64,000 nt of DNA from Narthecium ossifragum (lineage: Eukaryota > Streptophyta > Magnoliopsida > Dioscoreales > Nartheciaceae): NCBI GenBank assembly GCA_963920575.1, contig OY986973.1:3308606-3372605 (forward strand). The letters run 5' to 3'. The notes under the pieces are model-generated. The model was not told the DNA's origin and ran no database searches. It saw nothing but the letters and a program-made list of their open reading frames with translations. Each line of letters starts with the position of its first letter. Position 1 is the stretch's first letter. The translations under genes and the position numbers were made by a program. Shown here piece by piece: positions 35,001-45,978 of this stretch.

Positions 35001-37030
35001 ACTTGAGCGAAAGTAGACACGACCTCTATACCTCAATATCAAAAGTCAAGAGTATATCTAGCTTGCAATCTCAATCAACATAAGATCATATTCACACAAT
35101 CTCGCCCTAATCCTCCTACCCATACCTCGGTCCTAGAGCTAGATCCGAGCTACCCGAGCCCTCGGATCGGCGATCAAGCCCATTGCCCGCACCTAGCCTT
35201 AATGCTTCTAATGCATACAACATGCATGAGCCTATTCAAGCAACTAGGCCTAGGTGTCACTACATGTCAATTCATCGATCACATGTCCACAAGATATAGC
35301 ACAACTATAGGATAGATTTAGCATTGAAGAATTAACCAACAACCAAGCACAACATTCATATATCCCGATCATGCATAATCATTCACTACATACAGAGGGC
35401 ACACCTTCGGTCCAATTAGATCTACACATTCCCACAAATAAAATAGGAATGGGCACACCGCCGGCCCTAGGCTTGAACATGGTATAGAAATAATATAGAA
35501 TTGTAAATCTGACCAGCTAAGGATCGTAAAGTAACATTTGATCACAGGACTTGAACAAATAAGGGAAATAAGCTACCATAACATGCAATGGATACAATCG
35601 ACATAAGAATACCACCATCACAGGGAAATTGAAGCAATAGTAAATTTGGCAGCCCCACACTTCAACATATAACCGAAAGAAAATGGTCCAGCTGAATTTG
35701 GCTGAGAACTGAGGAATCGGAAGCCACCATCCAAGCCAACAGAACCTACGTCTAAGTCTCAAGCCAACTCCAGTGCATTCAACCAAATCAGAAACAAGGA
35801 AAGGAATCCAACAACAAACACCAGAAGATCCAATGGGATTCGGGAAGCTCAAGTATTCAGCCAACCAAGTGCAGGGGAAGAGAAACCCAACCAAGAACAG
35901 AGGAAAGAAAGAACGAGGAGAACCAAGGGAGAAGAAATCCGCAGAAACCAAAGATTCATGCTATTGCAACAAGGAAACCATCAACCAGCGTCACATGAGA
36001 TCCAATGGGATTATGGAAACTCCAGTAGCCGGCCAACCCAGAACAGGGGAAAGAAAGAACGAGGAAAAACAGAGGAGAAGAAATTCGCGGGAATCCAATC
36101 AACCACCACCCCTCTACAACCCACGGCAGCCAGAAGCGAAGCAAAGAAATTGAGCGCATGCAGAGAGAGAAATCGGGAACGGTTTGGAGAGACCTCAATC
36201 AACCGGCAAGTCTAGAACAGGGGAATTGGAAACCCATCAAATCGAAATCAGGGAACCAGGAAAGAGAGAGAGACGATGAACAGGGCATCAATACCCTAGC
36301 TAGCATCGAAATCTGACATTAACTCCTAGATCTAAGCAACGGCAAGCATTGAGGGAGGAAGAACATCAATCAGAATAGCAAAAAAACCCCTAAACTGGCA
36401 TGCTTCAATCAATCCTAGAGGCCTAACCCATGGTTAGGGTAGGAAATCCCTACCTCTGGGCGTCAAGGTCGAGTCCCTCCTCTTCTTCTCCGACCGCGGT
36501 AGTCGTCGCCGCCTCCACGCTCTCTGTAGACGCCGCCACCAAGCTCCCCGTCGTTGCCACCAACGCAGCCAAGTCCCCTGCCGTCGGAGAGAAGAGCCCC
36601 GCAGTCGCGTCTCTCGCCTCCGGTCGCGACCTCTCCCTCAGCCATCGCGTCGTGACCCAAGCAGCCCTCGCGGAAGTGGGAATGAAAAGTAGGGCTAGGT
36701 TTTAAACAAACGGGCTACTTAAGTCCAAGGCCATTCGATCATTATCAAGTTGATCTCGGCCGTTCAGAAGATCTAGATCTGCTTGATCAAACCCTGATCT
36801 TCGGATCCAGAGCACTCCTATGGGTCTACTCAAGTACATACATTATTATAAGGTCGTGTGTGTTACGCGTGTGTGAACCCAACCCGCAGGGCGCAATTTA
36901 CCCAAAGTGCCCCTGGGGTCGTAGAGAGCTATTACAATCAGCAGACCGCGCTCGACGCAAAAACAAGCCAAGAAAAGGATCGGCCCTCGACCGACGCGGC
37001 CGAGCTGGGTCAAAGGAACGGGTCCTCACA
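32093..37030 (-). mobile_element. Outer solo LTR, minus orientation, split by the inner LTR
   Basis: On the minus strand it begins TGTGAGGACCCGTTCC (ending at 37030) and ends GGGTCGGGGCGTGACA (at 32093), flanked by the 5-bp duplication ttgtg at 32088-32092 and 37031-37035. Without the inner insertion it is about 2.8 kb. No polyprotein is encoded, consistent with a solo LTR left after recombination. The length and the GGGGCGTGACA end suit a plant Gypsy-type LTR, but that class call is inference. Confidence 0.82.
32675..34808 (+). mobile_element. Inner solo LTR, plus orientation, same family as the outer one
   Basis: It starts TGTGAGGACCTAGTTG and ends GGGGCGGGGCGTAACA, 2134 bp, flanked by the 5-bp duplication ctaag at 32670-32674 and 34809-34813. 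The first ten bases and the last stretch match the outer LTR, so both belong to one family; the inner element inserted later, in the opposite orientation. No coding region inside. Confidence 0.85.
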
Positions 37031-37159
37031 TTGTGGAATTCATATAATAGTTTTTTCAGATTTATTAAGGTTTGTTAATTCCAAAATTTTACTTAAATAA
37101 CTTAGAATCATTGGGGAGACCATGGCCGCCAACCCCTTGGTCCGACGGGCCAAGGATTC

Positions 37160-37831
37160 ATGGCCCCTCACCCTTATGGCATCGCGGAAGCCGTCCTCGG
37201 TGAACGGAGGCAATCTAGAAAGCGGGGGCCGTCGGTGCTGGCGCAAGCTGTGGAGGAGAAGGGCATCATGAGGAACGCCGATTGCATCAAAGTTCCCACC
37301 GCACAGGTGATTGTTCCCATCGATGAAGAATTCGCTTTCTTTGTCTGTTCTTTGAATCTGATCGATGGTTTTCTTTCTTTCACGTCGCAATGCTGTGTTT
37401 GGTCTTTGTTGGATTCCAAGTGAAGCATTGTTTTTTTCCCCTCTTAGCTCGGATGTGGACGGGATCAAGCACGAACCGTCCACATCCGATTGTTGATTCT
37501 TGGGTGATCAACGGATCACATTCTTCATCGTGATCCAATGGGAGCCTCTGAAGCAGATCGTGTTTTGTTCGGTGCTTTTGTTGGGGAAGGAGCATTGGGT
37601 AGATCTTTCCTGGGCTTTTGTTAAAGATTGGCTCTTCTTGTGTGTTGATCTGGTGATACGCTTGATGGTTCTGCAAATACAAGAGAAAGGCGTGATCTGT
37701 TGAGCTTTCCACCTTGGATCACCGGTGACGGAGAAGAGGACAGATTGGTAAAGTTCATCGATCCAGAGGAGGAACGGTGTTACGGTGAGACAAAGACAAC
37801 GGAGGTAGGTTTAATCTTGCCTAAATGCCCC
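37160..37831 (+). CDS. Possible two-exon gene fragment, unknown
   Basis: A GC-rich island in AT-rich DNA. An ATG in good context opens MAPHPYGIAEAVLGERRQS, continuing to KVPTAQ with a donor (cacag|gtgatt) near 37306. A second candidate exon near 37702-37805 encodes PPWITGDGEEDRLVKFIDP and ends at acggag|gtaggt. I recognise neither piece. It may be a captured or truncated host gene; no terminal exon was found. Confidence 0.25.
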
Positions 37832-38403
37832 TCGCTAATTGCTTTAGATCCGGGTCATAACTCATATGTTATCGACAGTATCTAATTCTGGGAATACCCT
37901 CTCCTCAGAAGCATAAGCAGGCTAACAACCACCTTGGATGAGAATATAATGCCATAACGAAATTGCCTCCCAAAAAGTTTGTAATTACTAGATTGGGCGG
38001 CTACTAATTAATGTGCTTCTAATTTGTCCAAGATGTTTGAAAAAATATACATAGTTCGATCCCAGCTGGAAGAAATTATCTTGCGTAACTTCCTTTCGAG
38101 CAAGGTTTAAAGATTAAATATATGATGAAAATAGCTTCTTCGCGGCCTAGGCCATGAAGTATGGGAAGGGAAGAGCCAAAAAAAGGTTTCCTATGGAGAA
38201 GAGGAGGAACAGGAGGAGGTGTTGGTGGAGTTTTTGATGAAAATTTTGTGAGGAAAGGTGAGGTAGGGTCTTTTATTGGTAGCGCTGCCAAAGAGATTTT
38301 TAATGTTAGGTTGTGCTGGTCATGCTCCGGTGATTTTTAATGTTAGATTAACACGATTTTAACTAAGAAATTATGTACTCTGTATTTCCTGTTATGTCCT
38401 TTA

Positions 38404-39185
38404 GAGCATCTCCAACACATGGAGAATGTGACTATCATAAAAAATACATAAATGTGTTTTGAAGGATGGCAACTCCAATCACCATTCTCGAAACTGTTTT
38501 TTCATTTCAATATTTCTCCTAAATATCTTCGATGCTCCTCTTATTAAAATATAACTAATATATAATACAGATAACTTTTAATTCTAATATCAGATATTTA
38601 TAAAATTAGTCTCATGGCAAAGATATCGTCAATATTTTTGAAACGAGACTAATATTTATAAGGCGGGAATGCATTTTAGGGGATTTTTTGGTAGAAATTT
38701 TAGGGAAATATAATAATAATAATTATTATTATTATTTGAAACTCATCATGTTTTTATTTTTTATCTAAATGATACAAATTTAGTGTCAAATTAATTCTCA
38801 GAATACATCTAATCATGTAAAATGATCGATCAAAATTATTGAAAATTTAAAGTATAATTTAAGTTATATTATATTAAATGATTTTATAAATTAAATTACA
38901 TCAAATATTTGCTTTAAAAAATACTCAATATTGCTCTCATTATGAAGATATCGATGATATCTTTCCAATGAGACTAATTTCATAAAGTTTTAAAATGTAT
39001 AAAAAGTTATGATAAATATACTAAAACTGTCATTTTCCACATTTAGAGGACCTACTGTGACTCTAAATTTGAAGAGCGTGACTCTCTAAATTTGAACATT
39101 CACGATAATCTCTATATGTATAATAAGATGCCAACCGTTCTCTATATCTCTATTTTGCAGATATAGAGACCGGATGAAGATGCTC
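38404..39185. mobile_element. PIF/Harbinger-type element, TSD TTA
   Basis: The ends are gagcatctccaacac and, reverse complemented, gagcatcttcatccg, flanked by TTA at 38401-38403 and 39186-39188. 782 bp, AT-rich, non-coding. Ends of the gagcatctccaac type are common among plant Harbinger MITEs. Confidence 0.75.
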
Positions 39186-40184
39186 TTAGGTTTTACTCAT
39201 ATGTCAATAGAAGATTCATGGCTAAAAATGATTTTGGTGTTTAATCCATTGTTTTACTCTGTTTAGAGGCCATATATCCTCTTCTCTTTCTAGAACAATT
39301 AAAGAAAGCATGCACACTACAACTTATGATTACATCATAATTCAAATGACTGATGTCAATTATGATAATAGAATTTTGATTTTTTTTTGAAAGATAAAAC
39401 CACAAAATTATGATTCGGTTGTCCTCACTGTTACGATTTATTTGTGAAAGTAACTTGGAGCTCTAAATTCTTCTCTTTTTAAAATATATCTACTTGACTG
39501 GAAAACTTCTCCAACACTATGCAACTACCCGATTGCTAAAATGAATCTTGGAATTTACACAATCCTCCCTCTAGAGGAATAATTTATTCTCGGTTTCTTT
39601 GAACAATAAAGTTCTAATGACCTATGAATAGGATCACCCATGACTTCCACTTATTTGAACTTTGGTCATGTAAGTGTTCTCATGAACTTTTTCCTTAATT
39701 TAGATAGATTAGTCTTATATAGTGAGATATTTAAGTCAAATGGATTAGTCTTACGCATCAGGGCCGGCCCAACCCCTAGGCAGCTTAGGCGGCTGCCTAG
39801 GGCCCCCTAGGCTGCTTAGGGCCCCCACTTGAAAGTGGCCCCCAAATTATTTGTTTATTAAAAAAATTGAACTTATATACTAAAAAATCTAAGTTATTGA
39901 ATTCATGTTTTATTGCTAATTAAGAATTTAGGATCTATATATGTATTAAAAAAGCCAAGTTATTGAATTCATGTTTTATTAGGTTTCTAACCTAGCCCTT
40001 ATGCCCCCAAACCTTCTAATTAATGTAAAGATAGTTGTTAGACCCCATTAAAAGGACCCTTAGTTACCCCACTTGAAATTTGGAAAATGCATGTACAGTT
40101 GACAAATAAATTCTTGGGACTTGATATTGACATGTGTCCATAAATTTTATTCTCTAGTTAATTTATAACTTTACTATTGGCGGC

Positions 40185-40430
40185 TTGGATTTATATCATG
40201 AACTAAACCTTTTGAAAGAAATTTTGCCATCAGAAAATAACAATCCAATTCAAATCTTGAACTATATCAAACGACTAGATTGTTTTCCGAATACCTCTAT
40301 TGTGTATAGAATATTGTTGATAATACATGTAGCGGTTGTTTCTGCAGAAAAAAAAAACTTTTCAAAAGAAGCTAATAAAATCTTACTTGCGATCAATCAT
40401 GTCACAAGAAAGATGCCTCGTTTGGTATGA
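40185..40430 (+). pseudogene. hAT transposase C-terminal dimerisation region
   Basis: Reads ILNYIKRLDCFPNTSIVYRI, then a degenerate VAVVSAEKKNFSKE, matching the family pattern ...FPN..IAYRILLTIPVTVASAERSFSKLK. The catalytic core is absent and the frame is cut short by the nested MITE, so no active transposase is made. Confidence 0.8.
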
Positions 40431-40639
40431 GAATAAGGGGGGGATAACTCCCTTATTCTCATATTTATTCCCAAACACTTTTTCCTATTGTAAGTAATCA
40501 TTACACATTTAATCACATTCCAGCTACCACTACCACTCTACTTTTTCTTATTCCAAGTAATCATTACTACTTTATTCCCACCTCTCCTAACCCCAAAATC
40601 CCTAATTCTCATTTTTCCTAACCCCATACTAAACGAGGC
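40415..40639. mobile_element. Short MITE nested in the hAT element
   Basis: Inverted ends gcctcgtttggtatg and, reverse complemented, gcctcgtttagtatg; 225 bp. It interrupts the hAT coding remnant. I could not define a target duplication. Confidence 0.6.
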
Positions 40640-40947
40640 AATGGATTAGCTAATAACTATTAAAAAGATATATTAGCTAAACTTGAATATAAAAATTTAA
40701 TAAGTACTTACGCATCCCAAAAAGCTAGAAGGATGATTTTTAAATAAATTTATCATATTTAATTAATTTAATTTTCTTATTAACTATAATTAATAAATAC
40801 TTAAAGGCCTCGTTTGATTTATTTGCCTAGGGCCTCCACATTGATTGGGCCGGCCCTGCTTACGATATGTTTGGTTGGACATAACCACAAGGAATGAAAT
40901 GGTCAATCAGCCAACCTAAGGATTCATGGATCACTGACACGTGACCA

Positions 40948-40967
40948 CCCCCCCCCCCCCCCCCCCC
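40948..40967. repeat. Poly-C tract
   Basis: About 20 consecutive C residues, just right of the hAT element. The length may be unreliable in the assembly. Confidence 0.85.
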
Positions 40968-41307
40968 TCACACTGTCTAGATTTGAATAGAATACGCACC
41001 CACAATTAGGCTTTTTTTTCATTAATTGAACCCATAGGTCAAAAAAAACAGAATAAAAAAATGAGGAGGAAACAGGAACCCACAATTACGCCTGGATCCA
41101 CGTGCATTCCTCTTTTGATAATCTCCGTCCACCGCAAAACAATATCTTCGTCAAGATCTGTGACCAAAAACTAGAGCTGCTTCCCCAACCCCCAAACTGT
41201 AAATTTCCACTTATGCCCCCCGCCCCCTCTCCGCCGCAATCGTAGACTTTCCCTTCTCTCTTTTTTTCTCTCAATTTTATTGTTTTTTCTTAGTTTTGTT
41301 TTTTTAA

Positions 41308-42239
41308 GGGTTATTTGCATATACCCCGCTGAAAAAGGTTTATTTTACATATACCCCCTTAAAAAAAACAAAATTTGCATCAGAAACCTTGAAAATCTTG
41401 ATTATTTGCATATAACCCCTCGGGTTAATTGGGAATGGAATATTCGATGCGCAAGCTAACGGAAGCTAACGGTGGAAGCTGAAATTACTAAAATACCCTT
41501 ACCCCTACCCCTATATATGCTTCCTTCTCCCTCCTCCTACCCGAAGATTGTTGGGGCAAGGGTTTTTAGAGCTACTGCATGGGCTTGGATGGCAACTAGC
41601 ATCATCCATGCTCTGAGAAAATAAGACTAGGGTAAAAGATGGAGTGGAGTTCAACCTTTCGAAATGTAAAAAAAAAACAATGAGATTAATACCTTATATC
41701 TGGAACAGTCCAGAAACTTTCTACCTTTGTTGTTGGTGCGATTGGATTGCCAGATGGAGCAGGATTCATGGCAACAACAAAGTCATATATGGTGTATTGT
41801 GCGAACCTAAGGTGGAGGAAGAAGATGGAGACTTCTTCATGCTTAAATTGACGAGGAAATCGATCTATAGAGGATGGAAATTGGCAGAAATCAAGAGAAA
41901 TAGAGAGAAATTGGGAGAAGTTTGCTGCCGATGAGCAGATAGCTAGGTCGTCGGAGGATGAGGAGATATGTCATCAGAGGATTTGAAGTCCTTGCCCCAA
42001 CAATCGTCGGGTCGGACGAGGGAGTAGGAAGCATATATAGGGGTAGGGGTAAGGGTATTTTAGTAATTTCAGCTTCCACCGTTAGCCTCCGTTAGCTTGC
42101 GCACCAAATATTCCATTCCCAATTAACCCGAGGGGCTATATGCAAATAATCAAGATTTTCAAGATTTCTGATGCAAATTTTGTTTTTTTAGGGGGTATAT
42201 GTAAAATAAACCTTTTTCAGGGGTATATGCAAATAACCC
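41308..42239. mobile_element. Mutator-like element (MULE MITE) with about 260-bp inverted ends
   Basis: The ends start gggttatttgcatatacccc on both strands, and the inverted arms run to about 41572 and 41985. The flanking 9-bp duplication is tttttttaa at 41299-41307 and 42240-42248, exact. The middle (about 41575-41985) has a plus-strand open frame (41644-41934) with no recognised domain. Same family as the 45510-52123 element. Confidence 0.88.
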
Positions 42240-42556
42240 TTTTTTTAATCTGTTTTTTTATTCTTTTTCATCAATTTTATATCTTTTTTGTTATCAGTTT
42301 TATTTTTCTTTTTGGTTAAGCAGTTTTTTTTATTATATGTTTGTAATCTTTTGTTTATTTTTTAATTACATATTTTGGGAGTAATTATTTATAAAATTTT
42401 TAAAAAGTATAAAACTATGGATCAAAATTAAATGTATATATATATATATATGAAAATAAAAAATACTAACAGTTAAAAAGTGCATTGTATTTTCTAAAAA
42501 GTCTTCTAATCCAATATTGATGTAGTCATGTTCAGAGAATAGTATATATAATAATA

Positions 42557-42560
<4 letters not shown>

Positions 42561-42613
<53 letters not shown>
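42561..42613. repeat. (AT)n microsatellite, about 53 bp
   Basis: Uninterrupted AT dinucleotides. Confidence 0.95.
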
Positions 42614-42616
<3 letters not shown>

Positions 42617-42703
42617 GTAATCAATATTGTCTTCAAATTCTGCTCCCGACGCGCTTGATGGTATTCATATTATTTCGTACCACAAATAAACGTGTGCCAT
42701 GTA

Positions 42704-44685
42704 AGGATTCGGGGGGCCTCAAGTAAGTTACTCGAGCCCCTCAAGTAAGTGGATCTGGGCCGTCCATTTGAATGGACGGCCGAGATCCAACCCGTGGGCC
42801 CCAGTGTCCATTAAAAAAAAAAAAAAAGCTAACAATGGATCTTCTCTTCTGGCCTCTGGGTCTCCTCTGTGATGGTCACCGAAGCTCCGAAAGATGACCT
42901 CTGATGACCGGCTGCTGGTGCTTTGGTCATTGCCGAAAGCTACAAAAATTTTCTTTTGTGATATTCTACCTATTTATCTTTGTTGTTTGACTTGATATTT
43001 TTTGGTCTATAAGATCTCATAGAAGTACTGAAGTCAAAACTAAAATCACTAGCAGCAACATGTTTTGAACTATATATTTTAATCTCTACAATAAATTTAA
43101 TCTTTTCTTCAATTCCTGGGATTTCTTAGTTTTTGTTTGTGAATTTTAAAATTTAGTGGAAAGACTACTGCCAAAACCACACTTGACCTGCTGAAGCTGC
43201 AGAAGCCCTTCATATGGGTTAGCACAAAAAACTCCCGAATTTTTCAAAACCTCCATAGCCATGACCTTCAAACCTTATCTTGACCAGTGAGTTCCCCTAT
43301 GAATTTTTCTATGTCAATCCTCTCTAACAGCAGTTGTGTAGTCACCAGTTTCATCGAGGCTCCAATTCAACGAACCACCAAATGCGCAATAGGTGATCAT
43401 CTTTCTAGATATATTTAATTTATAAAAAAATGTAGCAAATTCTAGCATATTAAAAAGAGGGAGGCTAGAGACAATATTTCTCTAAGGAGGTGTGTCACAC
43501 CCTTATTTAGATCACCTTATCAAGCTAGCAGACACATTTTATGTGTTTTCTTAGTATTCCAACCTCTACTTGCAAGAATCTTGATAATTGCAAAGAGGTT
43601 TTTTGTGAGGAGAGAGTTGAAGTACCATTCAGTGAAGTGGATTGTCAATAAAAGCATAGGGTTGGGACTAAATGATTGGCCAATGTAAACATAATCGTGG
43701 AAATTTTACGCAAGCGAGAGATATTGGAGGAAGGTGATTGCAACCAAGTATGGATCTTCGATAGAAGGAATCTAGTACCTAGACAAAGCAGACAAAAGGG
43801 AAAAAAAGAAAAAATTAATATCGGCAATGGTGATTTAAATTCTTGAGAGATATAACTACATAGTCTACTGTCGCTGGAATGTCAGGAACCACATGCACGA
43901 GACATAAGAAAAATATAACAAGTCTTAGATAAGAAAACCATCAACAATAGGTTCCGTAGATGATTTTAAGCAGCCACAAGCCCAGAAATAAGCATATATT
44001 CACGGGCAGGAAAGAGCTGAGAATAACAAGATAGAACAATGAAGAGATTAGCAATCATTCCAGCTTTCACATATATAGCAAAAAGTCCTAAGCATGTGAC
44101 CCATCTAAGGAAATATGAGTGGAAATCCAAAGTAATTAAATGATGTTGTAAAGGGTAAATAAAAGCTCGCATTGGCTCATCTAAGGAAATACGAGTGGAT
44201 ATCTAAACCAGCAGCGTCCGTCAAGCTTTTAGGTAAAGAATACTTGTCCAACAGATCAAATCATATTACCTGTCAGCTAATAAGATTCAGAACATTCAGA
44301 TAGCAGAGTGGTGGATGCAAGCATCATAACCTCCTCTTCTGGCTTCGCTGCCAAAGTCATCTCCCCGATCCATTGATCACCTACTCGAGTCGGGGTCGCA
44401 GAGGGAGGCCAGGGCGGTGTCCGGCGACGAGGAGCTCGAGGCGGCGACCGGAGTCGAGTCCGGCGATGAGATCGGGGAGATGACTTTGGCAGCGACCAGG
44501 AGCTCGAGGCGGCGACCGGAGTCCGGAGCTCCGGTGACCATCACAGAGGAGACCCAGAGGCTAGAAGAGAAGATCCATTGTTAGCTTTTTTTTTTTTTTT
44601 CTAATGGACACTGGGGCCCACGAGTTGGATCTTAGCCGTCCATTCAAATGGACGGCCAAGATCCACTTACTTGAGCCCCGAATCC
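42704..44685. mobile_element. Probable MULE, 2.0 kb, with about 165-190-bp inverted ends
   Basis: The left arm (42704-42895) and reverse-complemented right arm (44525-44685) share aggattcgggg, gtccatttgaatggacggc and gtctcctctgtgatggtcac. The flanks tgccatgta (42695-42703) and tgtcatata (44686-44694) agree at 7 of 9 bases. No transposase is recognisable; weak minus-strand frames at 43645-44172 could be captured host sequence. The GC-rich right side holds rearranged direct and inverted repeats. Confidence 0.7.
44347..44523. repeat. Rearranged GC-rich repeats within the 42.7-44.7 kb MULE
   Basis: A perfect 24-bp inverted pair (44347-44370 with 44470-44493, containing caaagtcatctccccgat) and a 25-bp direct pair (44431-44455 and 44499-44523, containing gctcgaggcggcgaccgg). 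Confidence 0.85.
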
Positions 44686-44691
44686 TGTCAT

Positions 44692-45270
44692 ATAAGCGTA
44701 CGGATGCTTATCTTCTCTGTAAATGTGTATATACTTATCTTCTCAATATTCTATAAGAATTCATGTGGTGGTCATTCACATATCACAACAATTTAAAATT
44801 TTTAAATTTCTAATATTTGAAACTTGAAATTTTAAAGTTTTTATGATTTGAAATTTGAAATTTTTATAATTTAAAATTTAAAATGTTTGAAATTTATATG
44901 ATTTGAATTTTGAAATTTTTAATATTTGAAAATTGAAATTTTACGATTCGATGTCTTAATAATTTAAAATATCAATATATGCTTTGGGAAGGGTATTTTA
45001 GATATTTTTTCTTCAAAATGAACTAAATAGCCAAAAATTCTTGTGGCCGGTCTTAATTGTCGTATTAGATCTAAACAAAGGACCCTCGGATTTCTTTCCC
45101 CAAGCACTAATAAACAAAAAGATTAAAAAAACAAAACTAATAAAAAAATTAAATAAAAATTAAACAAAATTGGAAAAAAAGAATGGGGAGGGAAATTAAA
45201 CAAAACTGAAAAGAAAAAGAAGAGAAGAGAACGATTATATACAGATGGAATTAGAAAAGTGACAAAGTCG
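44692..45270. repeat. Dispersed repeat, copy without an insertion
   Basis: From gataagcgt-like sequence through AT-rich text, gatgtcttaat, tttgggaagggtatttt and caaaactaataaaaaa to aaaagtgacaaag. It aligns by eye with 59632-62400 apart from the MULE there, so it serves as the empty site for that insertion. Confidence 0.75.
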
Positions 45271-45901
45271 AGGACACAAATCATGCAAGACAGTCCTTCA
45301 AAAATGCCGAATATATATCATTTTACGGAAGAAATTAAGTATGAAAGTTGATGTTTGCATATGAAAGTCGGGAATTAATAACATGTCTTGGTAGTCAGGA
45401 ATCCATACTATTCACTAAAATAAGGATTTCATATGCGAACAATATATTTTGAAACGAAAAGGCAAAACAATCATTAATTGTAAAATTAAAAATAAAATAA
45501 ATTTTATAAGAGTTATTTATATATAGCCACTGAAAAAGTTTGATTTTACATAAATCACCCTAAAAAAATCAAATTTATATATGAAACCCTGAAAATCTTA
45601 ATTATTGTCATATAACCCATTTAGTTACTTAAAAATGAAATATTTGAGGTATATACTAGACATGACCGTTTGATGCTAATTGTTACTTTTGAAATTACTT
45701 TAACTATCCTTACCCCTATAACTATTATCTTTCTACCTCGGACGACCAAGACGACGTTGGGGCTTAGGGCTTGAAATCAAGAACATGTTCACGATTCTCT
45801 CTGACAAGCTATCTCCACCTTACTCTTCGGTGAGCTATATTCACCTTACTCTCTCGATTTCCTCTCTCTATATGTCGATTTTTGAGTTCCTCGTCATCAT
45901 T

Positions 45902-45915
45902 AACCATGAAAAAGT
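45902..45915. repeat. Target-site duplication of LINE 2, left copy
   Basis: aaccatgaaaaagt, identical to 51933-51946. Confidence 0.92.
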
Positions 45916-45978
45916 CAACATTCAGGGTTGGGAGCAGAACATGGGATATCTTTTTCCATGGTAAGTCACGCCCAGTAG

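Larger units (their letters stand above)
39769..40858 (+). mobile_element. hAT element, decayed
   Basis: Inverted ends cagggccggccc and gggccggccctg. The flanks cttacgcat (39760-39768) and cttacgat (40859-40866) look like an 8-bp duplication with one inserted base. The body carries a remnant of the hAT C-terminal dimerisation domain (40185-40430) and a nested MITE (40415-40639). Confidence 0.85.

Noticed and set aside
35517..36705. Open frames within the outer LTR
   Set aside because: They lie wholly inside a solo LTR with defined ends and resemble no protein.
38076..38291. Minus-strand frame with a Pro-rich, transit-like start
   Set aside because: It opens at TTG with no ATG, and no following exon was found.
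43645..44172. Possible captured PPR-like exons on the minus strand
   Set aside because: Several frames with stops and no firm motif; left as undefined MULE interior.
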